This document shows positions 12,104 through 23,135 of a DNA stretch of 64,000 nt, in pieces (the first letter of the stretch is position 1; the number at the start of each line of letters is the position of its first letter). The DNA lies in NCBI GenBank assembly GCA_950295325.1, contig OX485804.1:68982033-69046032 (forward strand), given 5' to 3'. Below the pieces are notes generated by a model that saw only the letters and a program-made list of their open reading frames with translations, was not told the origin of the DNA and made no database searches. This stretch comes from Polytrichum commune (lineage: Eukaryota > Streptophyta > Polytrichopsida > Polytrichales > Polytrichaceae). A program made the translations under genes and the position numbers.

Positions 12104-15100
12104 GTGCATCTATTGCATTCCATATCTATGACCACCATTAGAGCTCATAGATCCTTTGTTCCATTCACGTTGCCACTTCAAGATGATGGTCACGTAGGTG
12201 TCTTAGAGGATCTTCTCAGTTTGAGGTTCAATCTCCAGATGGGAATCATGTATTTAGAGCATGAGATGTTTTTTTGTGGATGGACAAGTCTGTGAAAAAA
12301 TCCTGATCCAAAAGAATAAAACTAAAGATGGTTCGATGTGGATTTTAGGGCATGGTTCGTTTAGAGTGATAGGTCTTTATAAGTCCCAAATGCAAGCTTC
12401 AACTGTTGTATTGACAAACCAATCTAGCGCATCCACAATTCAAATGCCAAATATTGCAAATGTTAAATTGGAGCCTGATGATAATACTGTATGTATATTA
12501 TCATATTCTGATGATAATATTTGTGCAACCATTAATCTGTCGGACATATCGTCATTTCTTTTTATAAATACTCATTCCCAAGTCCCTTTGCATGCATCCA
12601 AATCCTCATGCAGTCCATTGTACAAGAAGTTTGTTTGTCACGACACACTTTCTCAACGTCCTCCACTACACCCTTCGCCTTCATCTATAGGGTTGACTAT
12701 CATTGATGCATTGAAGTTCACAAAATATAGGAAAATGTCAAAGTCGGATCTTACCACAATTGATTTTGATAATATAATGGTTCGCGATGTCATGTATTTA
12801 CCATCTTCTTTTGATAGTGATATTTTATATGTCTTACCCCCTGTGTCACTTGGGATTCCAAGTGCATATGGCCGCTCAATAGATGGTATGGACAATATGT
12901 GCGATGGTCACCCTTGGTGTACCACGCAAACCACAAATATCCAAAATGACTTTGGATTGTCTTTTCAACGATCTACTTGTGCAAGTCATCTCCAATGTCA
13001 GAATGATCACTGCAATTACATGCATCGCAATGGAGGTATGCGCAATAGCACTGAGTGGGCATGTTCAACCCATGTCCCATTTGTTGTGGGTAATGTTGCA
13101 TGTGCTAGATCCACTTATAAGTGTAAGGTATGGCGAGCACCACCTGTGTGCATTGCTTTGTGTCATGTTCGCATATTTTATATCCATTCCACATCTACTG
13201 AGATGTCAAGGGTTTGCATTCATCTTGGTATGTATGATCACAATGTATCCAATGGTATATACCGTGAATCATTAGATATGGCATACCAATGCGTTGCAAA
13301 TGAAGTGTTGAAAACACCCACTGCAACAAATTCAGCTATAGTTTTGGGTGCAAGCAAACAATTCTTGGCCGATTACCTTCTCAAATCTCCCACTATTGGT
13401 GAAGGCCATCATCTAGTTGGTTCATCAGTAGAGGTGGCCATGGACAAATTCTGTACTCTGGCATCCCAAAATTGTCGTAATTTTGTATCTGGATCAAAAC
13501 GCTTTGTGCGTAGTGGAATGAGAACTATGGATAGTATTATGGTACTTAAAGACCATTCCACTTTCAAGTTTGTCCATGGAAGTCGGTTCCCAAGGCAATC
13601 AAAAGACAAAGTGTTTATTTTTAAGATGTCCGTAGATCTTCCAGGCAGTGGTGTGGAGCTTGTAAAAAGAATGCAAGTCAGGGGGGGGGGACATGGAGAA
13701 CTCTTGGATTATGTTTGACCATGTTAAACGTGTGAAAAATTGGACTACAATGACTTGTCCTGTGTACGATAGTCGATATTTTAAAGTGTTGACCATTGCG
13801 TGTTGTGACATGCAATCTGAGGATGATACAACACAAATTCTCTTTTGGAAAAAATTGAATGTTGTAATGGCAGAGAATGGTGTTTCAAAGGTAAACTTCA
13901 AAGGGTTCATGGCAGATAGTGCTCAAGCTAATTGGAATGCAGTGAGAATAATTTACGGTGATGGTGATACAACTTTGCCTATGGTCGCACGTGAGCGTAC
14001 ATATTTTTTTCATTGGTTTGCAAGTTTGGATTAGATGACACAGAATTATATTAAACCATCATTGCAGTTTCAACACAAACAAATATGCAAGGATTATAAA
14101 GACACGAAAAAAATGGACGACGCCGAGACTAAGTACTATGTCATTCGTACTTGGTGGTTGTCATCTGGAGCTGCCACAGAGGAAGGCATCTTCGGCCTTT
14201 CAGAGTGGTTGGGATTTTGGCATTTCCATTACAGACAATGGGGTGGTCACATACTACTTATAAGTGCATAGTAATCTTCATTATTCAATGTCATTGAGTT
14301 TTTGTTGATTTATTTTAATTCTAACATATCTATAATTCATTTTTCCTAATCCTATACTTGTATGTGTTTCATAGGATATGACAATCGAAGAACGTGCAAA
14401 AATGCCAACATACAATCTTGCAGAAACTGTACACAACAAATGGCTCCAACAGTCCGACAACAAGATGGCTTGTTTATATGAAACAACAGTGGATGACATG
14501 ATTCGTGCCTTCATGCAAATTACAAATTATCGGTCATGGTTGAAAGGGGGATTAGATGGTAAAGGCCCGGATTTTGTGTCCTTGAAACTCGAAGCAGCTG
14601 CTAGGTGTGGAGATCCAAAAATGTTGGTTGATGCTATGAAGTCTTACCCAGGGGCAGAAAACGCCAACACCAGAGATTGTGCATTGGAAGGGTCTGAGCT
14701 ATTTGGATCCACCAAACGAAAAGTCAACCTTCCACCCGGTGCCGATTGCGACTCTCATTGACCTGACAAAGTGAATTATTTAATTCCTTGTCCTAACACC
14801 CGTGCAACTCGCCAACGTATAAAATAATCGTTGACTTTTGCAGAGCATATTGTGATTTATACTACATCTGTGTTAGAGATTGAATGTCTCGTTTCCAATT
14901 GGCACATTGCAAGATTACCACCCAATTCAGCTAAACGATGTTGGGCATTGCAAACCATTACATGGACTATGTGCAATGCCAAAGTCGGGAGCAACAAACA
15001 TGACACACCTGCACCAACATACAGAGGGCTCAAGAAGGAATTTCGTTCTACCAACAATGTGGAGTATGAATTTTGGTTTTGCCCTGATGACATCAAGCGT

Positions 15101-15235
15101 TGTGTAAGTGGCATTAAGAAGAAATATGTGTTGGATTGGCCTACAGTGCCCAACACTTGGCCAGTGAAGATGGGTACCAATCTATCAAGAGAGGAGGTGT
15201 TGGCACTGGAGGACGCTGGATTTCAACTACAATAG
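12104..15235 (+). pseudogene. DDE-transposase-like gene, multi-copy moss family, broken
   Basis: A long frame (12261-13718) carries a Cys/His cluster (about 12980-13130; LQCQNDHCNYMHRNGG, then CKV and CIALC) that looks like an N-terminal zinc-binding region. Next come VLTIACCDMQSED (about 13785) and FKGFMADSAQANWNAVR (about 13900), with an FHW block after them. This resembles the D...D and C/H spacing of Mutator-like transposases; the superfamily is not certain. A C-terminal part continues in 14378-14761 and 14831-15235 after a presumed intron. Breaks: frame changes near 12230-12300, a frameshift at a run of ten G (13681-13690), and TAG at 14032-14034 where the frame continues beyond. I recall similar proteins as repetitive in moss genomes; that is memory, not a search result. 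Confidence 0.65.
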
Positions 15236-15924
15236 AGGGAGGCATTGTCCCCTCGTCATAGGCTTTCAACAATACCAACCCTTCCTATCCCTCGCTCGCA
15301 TTTTTGTATGCCACTGAACCCCGATAAGAGGACTAAGTTGGTCAAACCTTAATATCACTACCGGCTAGGGAACCACCTCTAAGTATAGTGCAATATTATT
15401 GGTCACATATAGACTGAATTAGAAAGCTAGAAGTAAATATGGAAGATCAATCATAGGTTGGAGGATTATAATGTTGTTAGTTTAAGAGGGAGTAAATCAA
15501 AAGATATATCACATAACTAATAGAAAGAAATGTTTCAAACCTTGCACAATTGCCAAAATAACTATAGTTAAGTAGATTTTGATCAATACATTCTAGGGAA
15601 CAACTATAATTAACTAGAAAATTTTCAAACTAATTTGAAGAACAACTATAGTTAACTAGAAAAAAATCAAATATTATTATATATTCGAAGAAGTTCGCCT
15701 TTTGATTTGCTTCGGTTGGGGGTCTTCAACATGCTCATGCCACTGAGGATCATCAAGAAATGCCTTTATACGATCACTCACGGTGGTGGGCTCTAGAACA
15801 ACCTCCATGTACACCACCAACACAAATAACACACTAGTACACTACAACACTATAACATAATTCCGTGAACGTGGTGTGCTCAAGTTTAGTTAACTAGATA
15901 TAACTATAATTAATTAATTTTTTG
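15236..15924. other. Intergenic with recurrent ACTATAGTTAACTAG-like motif
   Basis: No gene recognised. A near-palindromic motif, CAACTATAGTTAACTAG and variants, occurs repeatedly (about 15551, 15602, 15642, 15885) and continues beyond the inserted MITE (16357, 16405). This suggests an old repeat that the MITE later entered. Confidence 0.5.
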
Positions 15925-16333
15925 CACGGGTAGATCACTTCATTGTCAAGTTGAACACCACGTGCGACAAAAAAAAATCTTCTTTTGGTAAGTTGCACCA
16001 CCAAAATGGGTCAAAATTTTATCAAATTTTTTCATGAGTAGATATACACAATATCTATGACATAGTCAAAAGTGGTAACTAAATTTGATGATTTATTTTT
16101 TTCATAAAACATACCATTTCTAACTAGAATGACACATAATTGAACTAAAACAATTACTAAAAAAAACAAAGATGACTAAAAATTTCAAAAAAGTATACAA
16201 AAGATACTATCAATGGTTATGTATATGTAGAAAAAATTTCAGACATTTTAAAATTATATATGGCATGTAATATAGGGGTAGCAAACTTTGTCCGCACGTG
16301 GTGTCAACTTGACAATGAAGTGACCTCCCCGTG
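15925..16333. mobile_element. MITE, 409 bp, with exact 8-bp target duplication
   Basis: The left end begins CACGGGTAGATCACTTCATT. The right end is its complement with few mismatches, giving inverted repeats of about 46 bp. The flanks are ATTTTTTG at 15917-15924 and again at 16334-16341. An 8-bp duplication fits hAT or P superfamilies better than Mutator (9 bp). There is no coding capacity. Confidence 0.85.
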
Positions 16334-17259
16334 ATTTTTTGGTAGACTGAATTTAAAACAACTATAGTTAACTACATTTTTTGGTAGGTCAAATCACAAA
16401 CAACTATAATTACGAAAGGCAACCTGTTAACTGATAATTGAATTAATTGTTTAGTTGTTCAAGGTGTGAATTGGTTGTAAGCAGGTCAAATTATAAGGTC
16501 GTACAACTATGAATCTTAACCAATATCAAGGGGTGGGCAATATTGGTACAACTTTCAAGAATAATATCATTGGTAACATGGTAGGAATAGGGTTTAGGTA
16601 GTAGGCTAATGTAGACTAGAAGGGATACCTAACATGGGTAGTAGAGAATTCCAATAGAGCTACCGATTTCAATCCGTTATTCAAACCTACATGAATTCCA
16701 TAAATGCAGCCTACATCATGCTCGATACTCATAACATTATTCAACCCTATGATTTTGTTTCATTCTACATTTAGCATATGGTAGGGGTCTCCACTATCTT
16801 ACCTTCATGAGAAGAAACTTAGAAAATAGAAAGAAGATGACACTGGTACAAACAATGAATAATGACGATATGAAAAATAAGAATGTTGTGAATAGTGTCA
16901 ATAATTTCATTGATAGTGCTGCTATGAAAAATTATTGGGATGAATAGTGATTCCTACACATAGTGCTAAAAATATAACTCCACCCAAAATCCAACTTCAA
17001 CTTGAATGTATGAATAGTAAACAAATATTCTTACTTTATTATGGGGGCCCATGGAATATAAATGACATATGTCATGGTCATGAAACCGACTCACATGGCT
17101 AAATAATGCTATGCTTGGAATGTGCTTGCATTTTGTTTTAAGAAATTAAATATTGAATCCGAAGACAATATTAGAAATCATTTCCAAACTCTCATCCCAA
17201 GCTTGTGGTTGTTGATTCAACAATTAGAATAAAGAATTCATTAGGTTGATGTGCATTTG
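16334..17259. other. Intergenic, no gene recognised
   Basis: AT-rich, with further ACTATAGTTAACTA motif copies at its left side and nothing recognisable after about 16450. Confidence 0.5.
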
Positions 17260-18528
17260 TGAGTCATGTAGACAATTGGAAGTACAAAGTAGACCTCGTT
17301 TAATCTCATACAAACACATGTGGCATTTTATAACACACTTAGCCATTATTGCAAAAGCCTAATCTTATTGTTGAATTAAAAAGTCCATCTTAGCTCCATA
17401 AGTTGTACTACCCATTGGAATTGGCATTTTAAGATTTTGCTTGGGGGAGTACTGGAGCAAGGGCAAAATATACTAACTGCAAGAGGGCAGCTGTGTAAGC
17501 TCCGCCATATGATGTCCCACTAGGACACAAGCTTCCGATGTTATGTTGGAGTCTCTCATGGTGAGACTGCAACAAGAGTGTGTGGGCATGCGTTCCATCT
17601 CTAAGTTTGTCTAAAGCAGCTATTGCTGATCTTAATTCTTTTCCTCTACAGAAAGGTTGCTGAATTGCATCTGCAAGCTGCTCGACCAACCTAGATCTCC
17701 TTTCGGATTAAGGTGTTTGTGAATACGAAGCTACGTCGCGAATTGTCATGCCTTCCTAACCGTTTTAATTTAATCCTTCTTCGACCAATCGATCCCTGTC
17801 ATCAAGGGCCGAAAGTGCTTGATCAACCTTTTTCTTCGCTAGAAGTACGTCAATTATGTCTGGTAATGCCTCTCAACCTCTGTAGGTTCTGGATCATTTT
17901 GAGGAAGATTCTTGTTTTGTGTGTCTACCTTAGATGTGTTGCTTGCAAAATTTGGAGCACCACTTTCTGCTAGACTGCGCACTAGAGCTGCTTGAGATGG
18001 TAGAAGATTCCTCATGGCAAGTAGCTCCTTTAGATCATATTTTTCTTGTGAAGTTTTGCCAGACATAACACATTGAATTTAGAAAAGAGTACAAAAGCAA
18101 GAGACTACTACATACCGGGATTCTTCCTCTTAGTGAACATGACTACGCCATAAGGCAATCTCTCATTGAGCCCATATTGTTCAGTGCCTTCATTTTCAAG
18201 CTGCTAATCCACGCAATCCGTTGCCCACATTTGTCGAATTCGGTTAACAACCTCACTAACAAGGCTAGCACTAGGAAAGGGTATTCAGAGGAGCACTTCA
18301 CAAAGCAGAAGACTAAAACACATTAGAAAAATAATAATAGCAACAATTGCAATTCGGAACAGCAATAACCATAATCAATAGCAATAACCATTATCAGTGC
18401 CAAGGTCAAGTATACAGAAGACAAACGTGGTGATTCAAGATCACATTAGATTTTGACTTTGCCATGACTCTAAGGCAATTTGTTTTCCCATCCCGCATAT
18501 CCTCTCATACATGCAATAAGAAGGGAAG

Positions 18529-20432
18529 TGTAGTGTAAATTTTTGTTACAAACAAACCCAAGAAAACAATCAGGGAAGACTTAAAATGTGACTTGTATAT
18601 CATCTAGGTGTCTCATATAAGTTTTATTAAAAACAAACATGAGGTTATTTTACTTCTTTTCGGATTATAACTAACAATTGGGTTATGGGTAAAAAATTAA
18701 AAACGATTAAAAACCTCTCTACATCAGTATATGCAATTGTACTAGTCACTGACCTCACTTTAATTCCTCAGGCAATAGTCTGGCAGTGAGTTCATTTTAA
18801 TGGGATCAAGTGCGGTGCCCAAGCATACTATTAATGGTCTTGCGTGAGTAACACATTTTTATCTCGTTACCAAAGCCATGGGCACTTTGGTGTTGTCAAT
18901 GATCTTATATTATTTAGTTATATTTAGTGCAACTTAAAATGTGCGTACATTCCTCTAAATTATCCTTAATTCACTTAAGATTTTAATTATCAATTAAAGC
19001 TTACCCATTTCACAAGTGGCATGTCCATTTGTCTTCACTGCACCATATTATCCCTTCGTAATCAATCGTCTCAACTGGTTAACGCTTCACGTCATGTCAA
19101 AGGTTAGTATGACACAAATTCTTCATTTACATTGCAAAGGCCATAGCTTTAATCTTAGTTCAATGCAATGACAATACAACCTCTTTGCTTCATAATCATG
19201 ATCCCCAAAAGAAATATTGATTTATACGAAATGGATTATTTATGTTGACTTTAGATTGGGTTAATGTAAGCATGAGGCAGTAAAGAATTGTTAACGATTC
19301 ACATGAATTGCATACTTGCAGATATTAATTATTATCAAATCATAATATTGCAGAACAATCAATAAACTGTAATTTTAGTACTTGCAACATCTATATATTT
19401 TCACTCTCCGATTTCTCTTAGACTTTTGTCCCTCCTCAAGTAGGTTATACCATCATGAAATTACTCCCGTAATGCCTTAGACCATAGACTCACATATCCA
19501 AGCTACTTGATTTCATTCTATGTAATTATTGTCAGTTTCCAGGCTTAGTTTAAACGACCAGTTCTCTCACAGACAATGGCCTCGGAATCTCTCACGCCGG
19601 TTTTACCTTCCCTGTAACTAATCCGACTAAGTAATAGCAGAAAATGAAATTATACTTAACTTTGCAATTTTGGCCTATTCAATTACTTATGGTCCCTACC
19701 TTGCCTTGCATATAATACAAAAATAGATTTAAAGGTTCGAAATCAGGGTAAGGCAAGGCTATCATCTTATATTTAGTCTTGATACTCCTAAGTTGATTTT
19801 CATGTTTCTTTAATGCTCAACACTCGCAACACGGGACAATTCAGGTCCACTAACAATATCTCAATGTCACTAAGACAATCCCGATAGTGTAACCTGCCAA
19901 ACTTATTTATTGCGATGACTCATAATCACTAGACGATAGACTCAAAGTATAAATCCAGTTTTGTCCTTTATTACTATAATTTCCACTTCCAAACTACGTT
20001 GATTCACTCAACCAATCCTGTTACAAAAATAATATCTCAACACAATCCGAATTCAAACACACCCCAGTATGTACACCCTGGAATTGCAACAAATTACCGC
20101 AAATTGTAGATAAAGATATTTGAACTAATAAATTGAATCAACGTAATTTTAGAAAATCTGATATGTAGAAAAACAATTTCTCTCTCTTTCTCTCGGCTCT
20201 CCCAGTCTCGCTCGTCTCGAGAGAGCTTCTTCTGATTGTCCTACTCCCCTATATGCATGAGAGTCTATCGAGTTCCTATAACTACATTGGCTGCCAACAG
20301 ACTTTAGCCCTTACTACTATGTCTTATGCTCTCACAAGACTATTGCCTTGTCTCACTAGTCCTGTTAGGTAATATCTAGGTTAATAAAGACTTTTTAGTA
20401 TTGAACAGAAAAAACAAAATTTTACTACTACA
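18529..20432. mobile_element. Solo-LTR-like insertion, about 1.9 kb
   Basis: The intact EXO84 intron lacks this block. It begins TGTAGTGTAAAT and ends ATTTTACTACTACA, giving TG...CA ends in short inverted form. The flanks are GGAAG before and AGAAG after, a 5-bp target duplication with one mismatch. No gag or pol frame is present, as expected for a solo LTR. The internal CT-rich/TATATGCAT area near 20170-20260 may be its promoter. Confidence 0.7.
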
Positions 20433-20817
20433 AGAAGGTAATGCACCTAATGAACGGGGCATAATAATTGGAATAAACATTTTTTTGCATCTCCTAGGCA
20501 AATAATTTATTCATATCTTCGTACAATTTTCTTATGCCCTACCAAAGATACCAATCAATTCTAAGTATACCGAGGTGCTGAATTCCAACTTTGGAGCTAC
20601 TAGTGAACATTAACACTCTTATCTTGTTATCCTAGTTCTACACCATGCCATAGAGTTTCCATGTATATATGAAAGTCCAAGATTCATAACAAAATAATCA
20701 CAATCTAGCATACGTGATGATAAGACACAATTTTTTTTTCGCATTAAGGATGGTATTTGATTGCACATAAGTTTGTGCATCAAAATCTTTAGTCTCGAAC
20801 ACGACCAGCTCTTCTTG

Positions 20818-21624
20818 GGGGGCATTCACGGTTGGGGTACTACTTTTGGGTGTCTAACGGTTAAAGGACTAAATTAGATAACTTTACATAGTTGGTGTAC
20901 TTAGATTTGTATTGTGGAGCATATTTTGGATCATACCTACATTTAATATTCCATATTGAATACACCGACAAAGTTAATTTACAAGGAATAAGGTTATCTA
21001 AGATATCATTTTGATTCCTTAACGGACATCCATGGGTGTTGTCAAAATTGTTGACCTTAGGATTAAGAAATGAAAAGGACAACAAAAATTAATTGAAATG
21101 TTCCCAATTTTTTCCCTCACAATTATCGTTCAATTATGTACTAATGAAACTAAACATGTATTGCATACCAATCATATAACTTTACATATGACACCAAACA
21201 TGGCCAACAATACACAATAACATGGCTACATGAAAAATGAATGTTTAGTATTAGAATTGAACATAAAAATATATATGTATGGACACATGACACTTACACC
21301 AAGGTACTAGGATGGAAAACATAAAATAACTCACCTTTGATGTACACTTCAATAATGAAATTGCTATTGATATGGCCCAAACAAGTCATTTGACCTCTTT
21401 ACAAGTCCTATGACCTATCTACTCATTTCATTAAAAATATCAATTATTGGATATTATTTAATAATAAATAATGTTTTTCTTGATAAGTCCTATGACCTAC
21501 CTACTTATTTATTTAAAATTTATTAATCAAATAATAGTAAATCATAATAAACGCCGAGATCCAATGGGACATAGTTCTTAATTCCTTTGTCCCAAAAATA
21601 GTACCCCAATCGTGAATGGCCCCC
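20818..21624. mobile_element. TIR element of 807 bp inside exon 1 of the EXO84 copy
   Basis: Its ends are inverted repeats of about 33 bp (GGGGGCATTCACGGTTGGGG on the left; the right end is its complement with one extra C and small changes). The flanking trinucleotide TTG occurs at 20815-20817 and 21625-21627. The intact gene reads straight through this point. A 3-bp duplication suggests a PIF/Harbinger relative. The internal frames show no transposase motif. Confidence 0.8.
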
Positions 21625-21959
21625 TTGCAAATGGTCGGCATAGTCATCACAAAAAAACGGGGCCATGGCTAACCCACCATTGCTCCCATTCAAATGAAGC
21701 ATACTAGATGGCGCTCCTCTGCCGCTCTGAACCTGGACATAAGGCTTGACTGAGCCCATTGATTCTTCCAAAGCTCTAATAGTGGAGCCTACTAAGTATT
21801 TGCTCTTGTTCATAGAGTTTGTTGCCCTATATGCATTCTAGCTTTAACCTGAATTGATGAAAATTGTCTACACGTTCCATACACGATCACCTCAATCTTT
21901 CAAGTACATCTTTCAAAGCTCGAAAAAAATAAAGTTCGTCTAAGGTAAAAAGGTTGCTC

Positions 21960-23135
21960 AATCCATAGGGAAATTCTCCCAACGTCACACTTCCACATGT
22001 AAAGTTTATTCAGGCATGTCAAAGTTCCAAATCCTTGTGGCGCCTATTTCAAATATAGACATTATGAAGAATTGAGTTCCACCAATGCTACGAGGTTGCT
22101 CAATCCAGATGAAACCATTATCAAAAGCCTCACACTCCCACATGTCAAGCTTTTTCAAAAATCTCAACATTCCAAAGCCATTTGGCACATGTTCTAAAGC
22201 TCGACATTTTAAACAATCAAGTTCCTCTAAGGCTATAAGGTTGTTCAATCTAGAGGGAAACACCTCCAAAGCCTCACATTCCCACATGAAAAGTGTTTTC
22301 AAACATGTCAACGATCAATATCATTCCTCCACATGTTTCACAACTCGACATTTAGAAAAACCAAGTTCCTCCAAGGCTATAAGGTTGTCAATGCAGAGGA
22401 AAACGTTCCCAAAGCCTCACACTCCCTCATGATAAGCCTTTGTTCCAAATCATTCTGGCTTGTGTTTCCAAGCTCGACATTTAGAGAACTCGGGCTTCTC
22501 CAAGGCTATGATGTTGTTCAATCCAAAGAAAAACACTTCCAAAGCCACACAATCTCACATGATAAGTTTATTCAAACATGTCAACGTTCCAAATCAGTCC
22601 TTCACTTGTTTCAAAGCTCAACATTTCGAACAATTGACTTCCTCCAAGGCTATGAGGTTGTCCAATCCCGGGGGAAACTCTTCCAAAGCCTCACACTCCC
22701 ACATGATAAATTTCTTCAAACATGTCAACGTTCCAACTCCTTCCACCATGTATTTCAAAGCTCAACATTAAGAAAAATGGAGTTCCTCCACGACTATCAG
22801 GTTGCTCAATCCACAGGGAAACATTTCCAAAGCCTTACACTCCGACATGTCAAGGTTTTTCAAATATGTCAACATTCCAAATCTTTCTAGTACATGTTTC
22901 AAAGCTCAACATCGAGAAAACTTGATATCTGCAAGGCTATGAGGTTGCTTAGTCCCGATGGAAACACTTCCAAAGCCTCACACTCCAACAAGATAAGCTT
23001 TTCAAAGATGTTAGCGCTCCAAATCCTTCCGGTACATGTTCCAAAACTTGACAATTTAAGAAACCGAGTTCCTCCAAGGCTATGAGGTTGCTCGATCAAG
23101 AAGGAAACACTTCCAAAGTCTCACACTCCCACATC
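21960..23135 (-). pseudogene. Decayed 3' tail of the LRR array
   Basis: Sequence units of about 144 bp still match the array upstream, with frames such as LEHVPNGFGMLRFLKKLDMW. They carry shifts and stops. The break point is an extra A in the A-run at about 23142-23148 (T-run on the plus strand), which turns LKKL into LKKT followed by a stop. About eight more units once followed. Confidence 0.8.

Larger units (their letters stand above)
17260..21890 (-). pseudogene. EXO84: Partial EXO84 duplicate: exons 1-3 only, decayed
   Basis: This matches the intact gene at 43010-45170 through exons and introns alike, so it is a DNA-level duplication and not a retrocopy. Exon 1 (from 21759) is split by an inserted element. 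Exon 2 (about 20555-20440) has a TAG stop. Exon 3 (about 18058-17440) reads MRNLLPSQAALVRSLAESGA and then loses frame near 17870. Similarity ends inside intron 3, so exons 4-10 are absent. Orientation is the same as the parent about 23 kb away, with the receptor gene between them. It could be transcribed but cannot make EXO84. Confidence 0.9.

Noticed and set aside
12883-13275. Second plus-strand ORF of 130 aa with apparent membrane segments
   Set aside because: It is an out-of-frame shadow of the transposase-like frame 12261-13718.
19725-19760. tRNA gene suggested by GGTTCGAAATC
   Set aside because: No A box or cloverleaf stems around it.
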